From Oxyruncus cristatus (taxonomy: Eukaryota > Chordata > Aves > Passeriformes > Cotingidae), in the NCBI GenBank assembly GCA_013399855.1, contig VXAY01001959.1, forward strand, positions 203,044 through 267,043: a stretch of DNA of 64,000 nt. Direction: 5' to 3'. Made by a program: the position numbers and the translations under genes. Each line of letters starts with the position of its first letter. Position 1 is the first letter of the stretch. Positions 44,510-56,856 of this stretch are shown here, piece after piece. Below the pieces are notes generated by a model. The model did no database searches. It was not told the DNA's origin and saw only the letters and a list, made by a program, of their open reading frames with translations.

Positions 44510-46999
44510 AAATTTTATTTCCTCATATCAATTTGATTAATAACAGAGAGTAATCAAGTACCATATGATGACTATTGAATAAAAGTGAATCCAGACCATC
44601 TCACATGGAATCCAACTGGCAGCCAGGGACTTGAACTTGGAAGAAATTTCCCCCTTTCTGGTAAGTTTTATTTTACCTCTCTGGAAAGCTCCCAAAGTTT
44701 ACCTTGAGAGTAAATCTTGGAGCACTGATAACTGTCTGAAAACTATTTAATCCTGTGTGTTACAGGTAATTGTGATCCCTTCATTCATCCCAGGGCACAG
44801 CTTGAGCTTATAGAGTGTTTAAGGGATTAACTTGGATACAAAGCTATCAATCCACAAAATGTCCCCAGAAGGTTCCAGATGCAGCAGTGTTGTCACAATT
44901 ATTTTTGTGAGGTTAATATAAAAATAAATATCTCAGCCATCAAAATACGAGTAGTTGAATGTGAAGTAGAATTCTCAAGTAAAGGAAGAAAATTCATGGG
45001 TTTCTGTAGAATTACGCAATTATGATGTCATGTCCCTTCCAACTGGCAATATATCTTGTGATTAGAAACTGAACATTGGGTTTCTTCCTCCTCAGGACCT
45101 GGAATAATTCTCCAAACAACACAAATGGGTTTACCTGGGGATACAGTTAAAGTGAATTGAATGCCTCAACGCTAATACTAAGTTTAATCTCGAGGGGAAG
45201 TTCATAATGTCATTTTATATAACATCCTGATTTTCCACCCATTAAAAAAAATCTTTCACATGTCCATCCCAAAATTTGTTTTGCAGAGGAGCCAGAACCA
45301 CCCCCCCCAATATCTTTTGTGTCAAAGACAAGGACGATTTGCATCTACACATTTGTTCTCTTTGTGCCACCCTCCTTTACTTTGCCAAGAATTTAAATGC
45401 CTGCTGGACAGCTCCTCTGTTTGATTACTGTGTCCTGATGACAAAATTCTGGGTCCATTCTGATTATTAATGATAATGAGAAATAAAGAAATCAGAGGAC
45501 TGGGTCCATAAATCCTTGGGAGAGCAGGTCCTGACGAAATGTTTGTGTTGTTGGGGTGATTACCAGAGCTAATCTATCCTCCCATCTCTAACAGCAACAT
45601 TAGGCCAAGTTCTCGGGGAGGAGGGGGGGAATAAATCATTCTGGGGCTTGCACTATAAAGGGTTTTGCTTGGTCGGCAGGTTGGGTTTGTTTTCTCTCAG
45701 TATTTTTGTTCTCTGCAATGAATTAAAGTCTCTCTCCTCCTCCAGAACACCTCCCCCATTATGGGAGGTTTAACCAGTGTAATTGAATATATCTTTTACT
45801 CCAAACCACTGTAAAATATCCCATTTTTTCAAAAATTGTCATAAAATGAGTAGATTTAAAGTTCCTTTTTTATCTATATTATTTTGTTCATCTGTGGCAT
45901 AGCCTAAAAACAGCCTAATTTTTTAAAAAAGGCGAACAAAACGTAAAGTCTAACCTGCAGCTCTTTTACCTGTTGGCCTTGCTGTCAAACCAAAGGCCAA
46001 CAACAGTAAATCCCAAATGTTGCAGACAGTAATGTTTCTTCTGTTAAAGCATCACTTGTGTGTTGTTGGGGGCACAGACCAAGGTGTCTTTTAACTTGCC
46101 CAGTCAAGCACTGAAGAAAAATGGCTCAATCCATTTCCCAAACCTTTGTGCTTTCTCCCCAGTTATTTTTTAATGTGCTTTTTGACAAATTGTCAAGAAG
46201 GGAAGTTAACAGGCTTGGCTTTCGTGGTCAGACACGCCAAGCACCAAGGAGCAGAGCTCTGAATAAACCAGTGTGAGCAGCAAACACAGGGGGTGGCAAC
46301 AGGCCTCTACTAGATGTCTTCCTGGAGATCACAGATGTCTGGAACCCTACCAGAAAAGAGCTTCACAACTGACCAAACAAGCAATTATTAGCACACTTTT
46401 GATGCAGAAAATATATAATCTCTCCATAGAAAATTTTTCTAGTTTTGTAATGAGACACTGAGTCCCTAATGAGGGAATTTTGAGGTATCACACTTCAGTA
46501 TGATTCTTCAGTGCACATTTGGATAACTCCAATAAAACTAATATCTAGGCTAAGGGATTAGAAGGTCCATGGAGTTTGAACTGATTTCATGTATTAAAGG
46601 AATAACTATTTGCTTCAATGGGTGTGTTGTGTCCCACACAGTCAGAACTGAAAGGAAATGGCACAAGAAATGTTTCCATCTGAGAAAAGCTCGTCCAGCT
46701 TTGAATCTTTCTACATTTCTGTAACTCTCAACCCTCTGTAACCCCTGGGTTGTCAACACCTCAATACTTGATTACATTTTTCAAAACCAAAATTTAGGAC
46801 ATGGACAGGGTGGGTTTGGAGGGAAGGTGATTGTGGTGTCCTGCCATGAAGCAGATGATCCTTCAAAAGAGGTTGGAGCTCTGGTTTGCGACACAGAACA
46901 CAACACACCAGAGCCAAACTCCCACAGAACCTGGTGGAATTCCCTCTAAGTATTTGCTGAAGAAGGGGCAGGAGTGCAGGGGCAGCCTGAGTTAGTGAA
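44510..46999. other. Unique AT-rich DNA with a weak LTR-like motif set
   Basis: Around 45640-45760 a TATAAA-type word (ACTATAAAGGG, 45651-45661) is followed about 65 bases later by AATTAAA and a CT-rich stretch. This spacing resembles an LTR promoter and polyadenylation site, but no boundaries are found. A C9 run lies near 45300. No gene is seen. Confidence 0.4.
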
Positions 47000-47150
47000 A
47001 GGGAAGCTGTGGCTGCCCCTGGATCCCTGGAAGTGTCCAAGGCCAGGTTGGACGGGGCTTGGAGCAACCTGGGCTGGTGAAGGTGGGGAGGGGTTGGAAT
47101 GAGTTGGACTTCAAGGCCCCCCTAACCCAAAGCATTCTGGGGTTTTATGA
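47000..47150 (+). mobile_element. CR1 LINE 3' fragment (GAGGCCCTGG subfamily)
   Basis: 'GAAGCTGTGGCTGCCCCTGG', 'ATCCCTGGAAGTGTCCAAGG', 'CCAGGTTGGACGGGGCTTGG' and 'AGCAACCTGGGCTGGTGAAG', then a diverged tip ending 'CATTCTGGGGTTTTATGA'. The hairpin segment (47042-47072) is intact, but the 'TGTCCCTGCCCATGGCA' stretch after it is replaced by a shorter G-rich sequence. Confidence 0.93.
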
Positions 47151-48890
47151 AAGACATGCTCCTCAAATCACCTCAAAATTCCCATTTTGTTGTCTTTATT
47201 TCCCATTTTCTTGGCAGTGAAACAAATTAGAATGGAAAACAAAGAGGTACTAAATAAACTACTGAGATACTAATAACTAAAGCAGTGCAGAAATCCCAAG
47301 GGTTTTTGTGTGTTTCTTTGGGATTTGGGGTTTTTTTCCCTTCTCAATAAGTATCTATTTAAGTAGGAAACCGTTGTTAATCATATTTACTGAGTTATTA
47401 GGGAAAAATCAGCGATAGGAGGTTGTTAAAGGAAAAAGGGATCACACTGACACTTGCACTAATTACACAATCCTAAATGAGTACTCATTGAAAGGGACTA
47501 AATTGTAACATTGTAACATTGCAACATTTATAACTTTCCACATTGTAACTACTTGTACCATTTTGATTGTCTTATTACAGGGTTAATTTTTCAACATGGA
47601 AGAGCAACAAAGTTTCATTTTTGCAAGCGCCTCATTATGATTTTCAAAGTCTAATTAAGGAACACCCGGCGAGTCAGAGCACACAGAATCCACCCCTCCA
47701 GCCTTGCTCCTTTGAAAGGGACTGAAATTTCAGTTGAATTTGCCACAGAGGTGTGTAAAATCCTTACACAATTCCCTGGGAATCTGCAGTTTTAGCTGAT
47801 CAATAGAATTAATGAATAGAAGTTGAAATAGTGAAGAGAAAGTTATAATTCTTAGTCACTGGCTGGTGCTGCCAGATGGTGGCAAAGGCCTGGCCACAAG
47901 CCTAAACCAAGCCTTACCCTAAAGAATTGACAGTTTAAACATGAACCAACTGTCTGCAGCTCCCAAAGAAATCAATGGAAATATGTGCTCGGACATTTAA
48001 TTCCCACGGTTTGATTTTGCAGAGGATTCAGTTCTAAAAAGAGCTAAAAAGTTCTAAAAAGGCAAAAATGTCTGATCTGAGGAGTAGAAGGGAGGCAGGA
48101 AGAGAAATATGTCTCACACTCTTTATTCCTGGGAAGGCCTGGGGCTGGTAAAGAGGGGGGATGTGTTGTTTATGTCCCAAAAATGAGCTTTATAAAAGTT
48201 CCCTTTAGCCCCTTCCACTCCTGCCTTCATTTGTCAGATAAATTTAATCTGGATTCATGAGAAAGGGGGAAAAACAAAGTACCAAAAACGAAAACCAAAC
48301 CAAAAACCAGCAACCCAGAAATGGGGGGGGAGGGGGGGGAAGAAACTTTTAAACAATATTAAGTTCCTACAACTTACATGAAAATAAGTGTCTGGGAGGT
48401 GCAGAGGCAGGAATTTTCAGCAATGCCCATGTTTATTGAAAGGGGGAAGCAACCCTCCAGTCAGAAATTCCTGCGAGCCCTTGGAAATTCCCAAGTTACT
48501 GAACAGGGCACAGGAAATCTGCAGCCAGTCCTGGAAGAGTGTGTAGAAGCAAACCTGCAGCAGGACAGGATTTAAGTCTTAGCATTTTAGGGCACTTCCT
48601 CCTGTTTGGTCTCCCATATTGTCTTCCTTGTAATAAACCTGTTATTCTCCTACAGGATGTGTCCTTCTCCTCCATTTCCCACTTTTTCATACTTCAGTGT
48701 CTTAATTCTTTCTCTGGTGGAAAGTTTCACTCCAAACTGTGTTCCAAGGCATGTGCAGGGGTGGTTTTAGTGCATTATCCCAGATCCTCAATAGCTTTTA
48801 CTTCCCAGCCATTCAGTGTGGAATGGCATCGGAAAAGATAGTGCAGACACCTCCAATGAAGGGACACTTGATCCAATGATTTGCAAAAGT
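47151..48890. other. Unique DNA with small repeats
   Basis: An ATTGTAAC octamer repeats at 47502-47527. AGTTCTAAAAAG words repeat at 48030-48061. Two G8 runs separated by one A lie at 48323-48339. No gene is seen. Confidence 0.5.
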
Positions 48891-48990
48891 TAGGGACAGA
48901 GTGGCATTGTGGGAGTGTCTGTGCAGGGCCAGGAGTTGGACTGGATGATCCTGGTGGGCCCCTTCCAACTCAGGATATTTCATGATTCTA
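48891..48990 (+). mobile_element. CR1 LINE 3' tip (CTGTGTAGGGCCAGGAG subfamily)
   Basis: 'GTGTCTGTGCAGGGCCAGGA', 'GTTGGACTGGATGATCCTGG', 'TGGGCCCCTTCCAACTCAGG' and 'ATATTTCATGATTCTA' form a clean terminal fragment. Confidence 0.94.
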
Positions 48991-49012
48991 ATAAAATAAA
49001 ATAAAATAAAAT
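48989..49012 (+). repeat. AATAA pentamer microsatellite at the CR1 tail
   Basis: Four to five ATAAA units begin directly at the end of the CR1 tail, suggesting that the simple repeat grew from the insertion junction. Confidence 0.9.
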
Positions 49013-50882
49013 TTAAAACAATAAAAAAGGTGAAGTTTTCCTTAAGTCAGAAAAAAAAATAATTTAAGGAATTCTAGAGAGAAAAGTTGATAAAGAGAAA
49101 AAGAAGCCCCAAAATGGTTTGGCGGTTGAAGTTCTTGACAGGTGACCTTTCGCTTCCATGTGTGCTCCCGGTTCCATGTGTTTTCAGAGTATTCTGTGTA
49201 TTAAATATATTCTATGTAATCTGTGCTGTGTGAGGGATCTCCTGCTCTTAGACCCTTCCCAGGGACACTGATGAAAAATGAAGCAAGAGAGAAATGTCAG
49301 GGGGAATTCCGAAGGGTATCTGTGTGCTTAACGCCCCGTGCTTTAGGATTCTCTTATATCCATCCTTTCTCTGGGAGGAAAAGGAAGAAGTGAGGATTGG
49401 TAAAGAAGAAAGTTTTTTGGGTTTCTACAGAATAATTTATGGAGGAGGGAACAGGATTTTTGGATGTACATTTGTTGGAAACTGATTCACTGATTTCTTA
49501 CATTCTCTGATATTTTTCTTCCAATTTCTTTCTACTACAAAGTAAAACATTATTTTTAAGAAAGACTTTCCATCTTTGCATGAATTAATTTGCTCCTAGA
49601 CATTCTGGTGTGTTCTAGAGAATAACTGAAAAGCTAAAGCTCCCTAATATTCTCATATTTAGTGCCTAAATTGATGTTTTCCTCTAAAGGGTTAGATACC
49701 AGGCAGATGAATATTCCAATTAACAGAGCAAGATGAGGTTTTAAATTACCAGGAAAACAGTTTTATTTTACTGGAGCAAATGACTTCTGACATCTTTTTT
49801 CAGCCTGGGATTGATGTGCCAGGCAATGACGGCAGTTTTACCAACACCAAACAGCTGGGAGCTTGATTTCCAAATGTGTGAGCTGAGACTGAAGAAAAAG
49901 CTGATTACAGCAAGCAATGAATATTACATTAACTGCAAAAGCAAAGGAACAAGCAGCAAACAAACAGACAAATCCTGAGGCAGCCCATTCCAAGTGGTTT
50001 GGGGTATGTAATTTGAGCTGCTCAAAGTGAGACACCAAGAAAATTCTGGGCTCAGAGTATGAGCAAGAGGCTCCTTGGAAGCAAAGCTTTCTGAGCAAAC
50101 ACAATTTAGGGGCCTGCAATAATGTGATGTTCTGTTGTGTTTATAGGAAACCAAGAATTTCCTTAAAGCTGAAGTAGAAAGTAAACAGGTTTCTGGAGAG
50201 GTGAGTTGTGCTGAGTGGGTTTTCACTCCAGCAGGTCAGGGCACCACACTCCATAATCCAAAGAAAACAAACATTTCATACTTTTTATTCCTAGATACGG
50301 CTCTATCTATTTGTCCCACAGATTTTGGCTTTCAGGGTGGTTGTTTTTCCCTGCAACATAAAGGCTGAAGGCACACGTTTTTGTAGCTTAATGCAAATCA
50401 CCTCAAACAGAAACACTGCTCCTTAACACTGGTGTTATAATTTCTATTCCACAGCCCAGCATTGCTATTTGACCTTTCCAAATAAATAACCTTTCCAAAG
50501 AAATCTCAAATTGTTTCAGTAACAAATAGTGATAATCTTTGGCTCTTCCACAGCGGGAAAGGTGACAACTTGTGCCACTTTTTGCCATTCCTGGTTAGGG
50601 GTATGTTTTCAAGCAGTGATTTATATTTATTCCTTGTGAATTCCAAATTCACTGTTAATATTGAGCTTTCCATGGAGAAGTTGAGACCCATGGATGGTGA
50701 TAATGCATCTGTGCTGTCTGGCTGTAACAAATCACCCTCATTATGCCTTCATGTTTAAGTAATAAATGCACTTTGTCCTCCAGAGAGGAGAACCAACCCC
50801 TGTGATCGATGCTCTGCTTCGGCTCAAAGGATCAACGTCACTTGTGATTGTTTTAGTTTAAAAGGAAACTGTTGTTCATATC
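49013..50882. other. Unique AT-rich DNA
   Basis: Reverse frames of about 100 codons at 49838-50226 are unrecognised. No repeat is seen. Confidence 0.5.
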
Positions 50883-50942
50883 AGAGCTGGACTTTGATGA
50901 CCCCTGTGGGTCACTTCCAAGCCAGGATCTCCATGAATTCTC
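50883..50942 (+). mobile_element. CR1 LINE 3' tip, diverged
   Basis: 'GAGCTGGACTTTGATGACCC', 'CTGTGGGTCACTTCCAAGCC' and 'AGGATCTCCATGAATTC' fit the last 60 bases of the subfamily seen at 5011 and 48891. Confidence 0.8.
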
Positions 50943-53214
50943 CTCACAAGAAACAATTGTGATCATTACATTTATTGCCTATTCAGTATAATGTGGATTA
51001 ACTTTGGTTACTTGGTGAGTAAAAAGTCACCAGCAGACCTTTAAAAACATGCTTTGTATTTTGCTTTCACTCTCTACCTCTCATTTGGATCTGGATTCAG
51101 CAAAGCAGTGCAGCCTGCTTTTGTAGCCTCAAGGACATGGCAAAATGAAGCAGAGCCCTCACAGAGAAAGAAAAGAATATTATCTATTTTTCCTTTTAAA
51201 CAGTAATTGCTTTCACAAACAAAATCGAGTAATCACAGCCCACTGGTAAACAAAGGCCAAAAGAAACTTCAGCACCAAGAATAGCGATGGTAAAATGTTC
51301 CAGGCAGTTTTTAAAGCCATGTATCTCTGCCAGAGATACGTAAGTCATTCCACTAACTCGGGCAGGGGAAAAAAAGGCTAAAAAGCACCTTATTAATCTT
51401 CCTGAAGTTAAAAAAAAAAGAAAAAAAATCCAAAATCATTAGTAGGAAAAAAATGTTTGATCTTTGCATTCCTGGCACGTATTTGCTGTACAGTCTGAAA
51501 CGAAGAGAGGAAAGCTGGTGTTTAAATGGAATTCTGCCCATGGGGTTAACTCTGGGTCCATTACTCTGTGATCCTTTGGATTGTGGGAGCAGCCCAGGAC
51601 AGAAGGATTTAGAAGTAGCATCACCCTACAAACACACCCAGTTTTATTCTCTAACCACTGTCTCAGGGGTGCTCCCACTTAAGGCCTGAAGGAGGAATTT
51701 CCAGTGGCAACTCTGTGATGTTTTTATACTTCCACTGACCTACAACAACATCAATACCCCTTGCTGGGGTCAGCCAGGTTTCCTTGATGCTGCTCTTCCC
51801 TTTTCTAGAAGAAAAAGATGAACTGAAACCATAACACAGCTGGATTTGAACAGAGCATGTGTTTTGGGCCCTGCAACAGAAGCTGGGTGTTATAAAGTCC
51901 AAACAGAGAAATAATTGCAACCCTGGAAAGGCTCATAAGAGGAACTGAGGATGTTCCAGCTGAAATTACTTCCACAGATACTCCAAAAGGCAATTTAATC
52001 AGAGCAATCCTGTTATTATCAACAGGCTTCTTCAGAAAAACAATATTCCTCAATACGGAGAGTTCCAGTGCTGGGGGTTGTGGTTTTGCAACCTGAGGAG
52101 AAGAGAGGGTGAATTAACAGATTAAACTAATTCAATGACAAAATCATTGCAGAGAAATCAATTTCAAATAATTAAACCAAGTTATTTGCAATTAAGCAGC
52201 AAGGTCTTTTCATATGTTGATGAAGATTCTTGTGCAGATATGGAATTTAGAGCAATAAAGTGAGTACAGTTTACAAGCAAATCTAGCTTAAAAATTCAGT
52301 ATTATATCTGGGAATAAATCAGGGATTTTATCTGGGAATAGAAAGGCTTTGGTGTCACTGGAGGTTTCCCCTCCCCTTAGTCGTTGCCTGCTAAGGAACT
52401 CTGGGCTAAGCAAAGTTTTCCTGGAGCATTTGGGGCCATTCTGGTGTTCCTGGGACAACAAAAGTGAAAATTAAGAGAGATTTTGTGACCTAACCTGCCG
52501 CTGAGATTTCTGGACTTTGTGTTGGGAAGATCCCACAGAAACCCAGCACCCCCCAGGTGCCTCTTGTGACATTCCCTCCTAAACCAGCACTGCTTTTTAT
52601 GTGCAGACCCAAAAATATGCTGTAGATTTCACTGTAAGAGCTGCCTGATTACAAAGCTGCTGTCTAATGACTGTGCAACTAAAACTGTCAAGGAATATAC
52701 AACTCCAGAAGGAAGATACCAAATTAAGACCCACTAATTTTTATATGGTGTCATTGAAAATTGACTTTCCAGCAAGAACAGCTGTTTTGTATTTCATGCA
52801 TTTTGTCTTTCCTTCCCTTGAAAAAGGAGATGTTTGTAAAGGTGTGCATTTGAGAAGGGATTCTGGCCTAGAAGTCTCATTAAAAGGTCTCTGAGGGACT
52901 TTATGTGCAGTACAACATGTAAAAAAACCCTAACTGGGAGAAGCCTGATTAAATCTTTACTACTGCTGCTTCCTCAGTTGTGCATGTATAGAATTTATAT
53001 GTGCACATATAAGACTTTCTTTTCAAGACTTGAAAATATTTCTCTAATTTGTGGGGTTTTGGCTGCCTTTTGGGGTCTTCATTTGTTCAGTCACCTGCTT
53101 GGGAAGGTGGGAGTGGATTTGGGGAAGCCAAATCTCAGGCCACACATGTAATTTTAATGCCTTTATTAATGATGAAATTATGAAAAGAAGGGAAATGCAC
53201 CAGCCAAAAGGTGA
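50943..53214. other. 2.3 kb of unique DNA
   Basis: An A-rich run lies at 51409-51428. No coding frame, RNA gene or repeat family is recognised. Confidence 0.55.
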
Positions 53215-53770
53215 GGGACCGATAAATCCTGGGACAGGGGAGTCCAACAGGGCACAGGAGATGTGGGCAGGAAAAATGGGCTGGACACAACCTCAGGAGG
53301 TCCAACCACAGCAGAGGCAAAGCTGGGCTGCCCTGCAGAGCAGGGTCTGGAGTGCTGGAAGGCAGGAGAGGCTGGAGAGGAGGAACAAGTGGAGATGAGG
53401 AACAGCCGTAGAGGAAGGAGGAGCTGGAGAGGGAGGAACTCCCAGAGAGGAGGAACAGCTGGAGAAGCAGGACCTGGGGGTACTGTTGGAGCACACGTGG
53501 AGCCATGTGCCAACCATCCACCTTCTGGATTTGCAGGTCTGAGCCAGCAGGGAGGAGGAGAGACCCTCCCCCTCTGTTCAGCCTTGGGAGACCAGCCTGG
53601 AGTTCTGTGTCTGGTTTGGGGCTCCCCAGTGCAAGAGAAGCAAGGAAATACTGGGGAGAGACTTTTAGGAGGCTGGAGAACTTGAGATGCAAAGAAAGGC
53701 CAAGGAACTTGGTTTGTCGGATCTTACAAAGAGGTTGGTGAGGGGAGATCAGGGCTGTCCTCAGCCATGA
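53215..53770 (+). mobile_element. Diverged CR1 LINE ORF2 C-terminal segment
   Basis: The clearest part is 53590-53760: 'CTGGTTTGGGGCTCCCCAGT', 'GCAAGAGAAGCAAGGAAATA', 'GAAAGGCCAAGGAACTTGGT' and 'GGTGAGGGGAGATCAGGGCT' follow the order of CR1 sequence near the end of ORF2. Upstream, 'GAGAAGCAGGACCTGGGGGT' and 'GAGCACACGTGGAGCCATGT' are weaker matches to earlier ORF2 sequence. Between them 53360-53470 is a run of imperfect GGAGAGGAGGAAC-type units. A 244-codon reverse frame across it is antisense to the element. Confidence 0.65.
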
Positions 53771-54249
53771 ACTTCCCAGTAAAGTTGGCTGATAGTGCAG
53801 CAACAAAGTGGATATAAAAATCCCTCCCTGATTCAGGTAATGCTGCAAAACCAATGGTGTTAGTACCAAAGTTATGCTTCAAATCATAAAATTATCCAGC
53901 CAGTTTAGAAATTCAGCTGCACCATCTGTCTCCTTGACCTCCAGCTACAGAGGATTTCACAGGTCGACTAAAAGATGTTGGAGGAATGACTTCATTTTAA
54001 TTATCCCCTTTCTTCATCATTGGCCTTTAAGATAATAATTCCAGAGATGGAACACCTACTCTTGTCTCCTGGATGTTAAATCCCACACCTCTGTTCCTGT
54101 GCAATGTTTACCCAGGTGAGTGTCTCTCACTGGAATCAGGAACCGGGTGATGGGAGACATCATGATAAAAGGGCCAAAATCTTACCCACAGGGATTAAAT
54201 AGTAGTGACAAGATTAGACAAGGGGACAGCATGAGGAGTATTGATATAA
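53771..54249. other. Unique DNA
   Basis: Nothing recognised. Confidence 0.5.
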
Positions 54250-54402
54250 ATCACAGAATCCCAGAATGTCCTGAGCTGGGAGGGACCCACAGGGACCATC
54301 CAGTCCAACCCCTGGCCCTGCACAGACAGCCCAACAATCCCCCCCGTCCTGGAGCTCTGGAAGGATTGGTTCCATGACCAACCTGGGGAGCCTGGTCAGT
54401 GT
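54250..54402 (-). mobile_element. CR1 LINE 3' fragment (CTGTGTAGGGCCAGGAG subfamily)
   Basis: 'TCACAGAATCCCAGAATGTC', 'CTGAGCTGGGAGGGACCCAC', 'AGGGACCATCCAGTCCAACC', 'CCTGGCCCTGCACAGACAGC' and 'ACCTGGGGAGCCTGGTCAGT' give the reversed terminal 150 bases. Confidence 0.94.
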
Positions 54403-54856
54403 TTTTCTGGAATTTTCCTTCCTTTTTCTCTGTGTCATCTCTAAGTATTGGTTTCCATCTCAACAGCACCTGCCAAGGCTCAAGTGGAGGCCAAGTAGAC
54501 AACGGGGCTGTGGCAACTCTGCTTCTGTGAGAGTCTAAAAATCTGCAAAGTCACCAAAATCAGTTTATTCGTTGTGACGGCTGTGAGTGGAACCCAAAGT
54601 GCTATTAGGAATTTTGTACTTGGTATCTAGTTTGCTTCTGAGCAGAACAAAGGACTGTCCCTCATCTAAGGGGGGAAAAAAGTCATTGTCCCTTGGCATT
54701 GCATGTTTATCCTCTTTTCCTTGTTTTCAAGCTAAATAAATTAATTTTTTAAATGAAACCAGATAACCACAAATACCCTTCTCTCTTGGGAATTTTTAAA
54801 TACAACCATTCACACACTGTGATTTTTCATAACTGACATTTAAAGCCAGATAATAT

Positions 54857-54914
54857 TTGTATTTATAGAAATTCTTGTTTCTAGATTGTGTTTATAGAAA
54901 TTCTTGCATTATAG
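54857..54914 (+). repeat. 29-bp tandem duplication
   Basis: 'TTATAGAAATTCTTG' occurs at 54863-54877 and again 29 bases later, with related flanks (TTGTAT before the first, TTGTGT before the second, and TCTAGA / TATAGA after them). Confidence 0.88.
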
Positions 54915-55509
54915 AAGAGAATTGAACAGAGATATACATCAAATGCTATTATGAAGAAAGCCTTCAATGGACAACTAGGGAAATAATAATAATATAGCTT
55001 GAATGAAAGGGATTTGGGCTGAATTAAGGCGTTTTGATATTAATTCATGAAACACAAATGAGTAGTTTCTGCTGCTTAAAGAATCACCATCAAAGGTATT
55101 GGCAAAAAGCAGATTTTAATGGAGTTCAACGGCAAGGTTCACTCTATTACTTACTCCATCAATGGATATATACAGGAAAATGGGATTTGGATCAATTTAG
55201 TATGATTAACATGGAGGATGGAGGTGGAAAAGGGTCAGGGTGCAAAGGATTTGGACACAGGAGTTAAGGGTGCAGAAGGATTTAGCAGCACTTTATCATT
55301 AACCAATTTAACGTTTAAAAAAAAGCGATGAACCATCACATTCATCTGAAATTGTTAAAAAGGATTAAATAAAGAATAAAGAGTCAATAAACAACTGATA
55401 TTGCTCTTAATGGTGAAAATATTTACATTGTCCAACATGTTTCTGTACAATTAAGGCATTAATTTAAATATTGGTAGCATGAAGAATATTTTTCTGCATT
55501 TCTGCTGTG

Positions 55510-55696
55510 CTAATTACTAATAAGAAATAATTTAGGCATTTTGGAGTGTAAAAATGTTCAGCTAAAATTTATATATTTACTATTTTTGCTCCACTGATTA
55601 CTACACTAATTACTAATGAGAAGTATCTGAGGCAGTTCTGAGTGTAAAAAAATAAGCTAAATTCTATATATTTATTATTTTTGAGCTTATTACTCA
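55510..55696 (+). repeat. 96-bp diverged tandem duplication
   Basis: 55510-55605 and 55606-55696 align throughout: CTAATTACTAAT, AGAA, GAGTGTAAAAA, AGCTAAA, TATATATTTA, TATTTTTG and ATTACT occur in the same order. Identity is roughly 80% by eye with two small gaps. The sequence before 55510 shows a faint partial third copy. Confidence 0.9.
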
Positions 55697-56856
55697 GAAA
55701 AATCTACTCTCAGACTATTTTCCTCAGAAAGGGAACTCTAAAATAGTGGAGAAATTGATGACATGAAATTTTTTTCAAATTTACATGGATAGTTTGCAAG
55801 AAAGTCTCAGAGGTGTCTTCCTCCCAAAAGTGGTACAACTGAAAGGAACATAACACAAAACAATAAAGAACTATTTTTTTTCTTTTTAAGCAGTGCATAT
55901 TTAAGCTCTTAAAGTAATCGGCACAGGCTTCAATATTAAAATAAATACTAAAATAACCATTAAAATAAATAAACAAATTTGCAGGCTTTCAAAATCTAAT
56001 CTGAAAAGATTCATGACAAAAGTCTGCTAAAACACCACCTCTGTTGAAGCTCCAGATGGGGAGAAGACAATGGTGAATGTGGGGATATTTAGAATATGCT
56101 CCTGACCTTCTCCAGGTCACAGAATGAGATAAATGGATTATTTAATAAACCTGGTTTATATATTTTTTTCCCTAGCAAGCAATTAGGATGATTTTTGTAG
56201 GATATAAGGAGAGGGAAATTCAAGTTTGTAATTTTGAAAGATCTGGTGTAAAAAACTGCGCTACAAAGTTCCTGTTGAGCACATAATGACATGACAGGGG
56301 GCTTATCGAGACTCTAATAGTGAACTTTCCTGAAAAATATCAGATTCTGGTGTCAGAGGTTATCCCAATTGGCTACTCCCTGGAATTACCATTTCTCCAA
56401 AGAAGTTTGTAAATGAGGAGGGGAAGGATTTTCTGTCCATGATGATCCTGGAAGGAGCACAACCTGTTCTTGCAAAATGGAGTTTGCTGAAAGTTCATCA
56501 ATCTGCAAACACCAAGTCATTGAAATTTTAAACCTCGGTGGGCCCATTGGAATTTCCCATGTTTAGCATCCGCTGGGAATCCAGCAGGAGTGTCAGGGCC
56601 ATAAATTGCTCTGATTTATCATCACATTTGCAGGGGGCGTTGATTGTTTGCTGGTTCCACTGCAAATCACAGGAGCCCTCAGGGGGTTCATTCACCACGT
56701 GCTCCAAAAGCCACATCTGTCACTGTGGCTTCACATTGACAAGGACAGATGTAGGATAAATATCAGCTAAAATATCAGACTTTAGGGAGGCAGGTGCAAG
56801 GTGTAGCTGCAAGGAGGAACATCAGAGATAAGAGGTAGGAGAGCTGGGAGATGTGT

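Larger units (their letters stand above)
54403..56856. other. AT-rich unique DNA with two tandem duplications
   Basis: Apart from the duplications at 54857-54914 and 55510-55696, listed separately, nothing is recognised. Confidence 0.5.

Noticed and set aside
53135..53869. 244-codon reverse frame, the longest in the window
   Set aside because: Runs antisense to a diverged CR1 ORF2 segment and a GGAGAGGAGGAAC-type repetitive stretch; low-complexity Ser/Pro/Leu composition.
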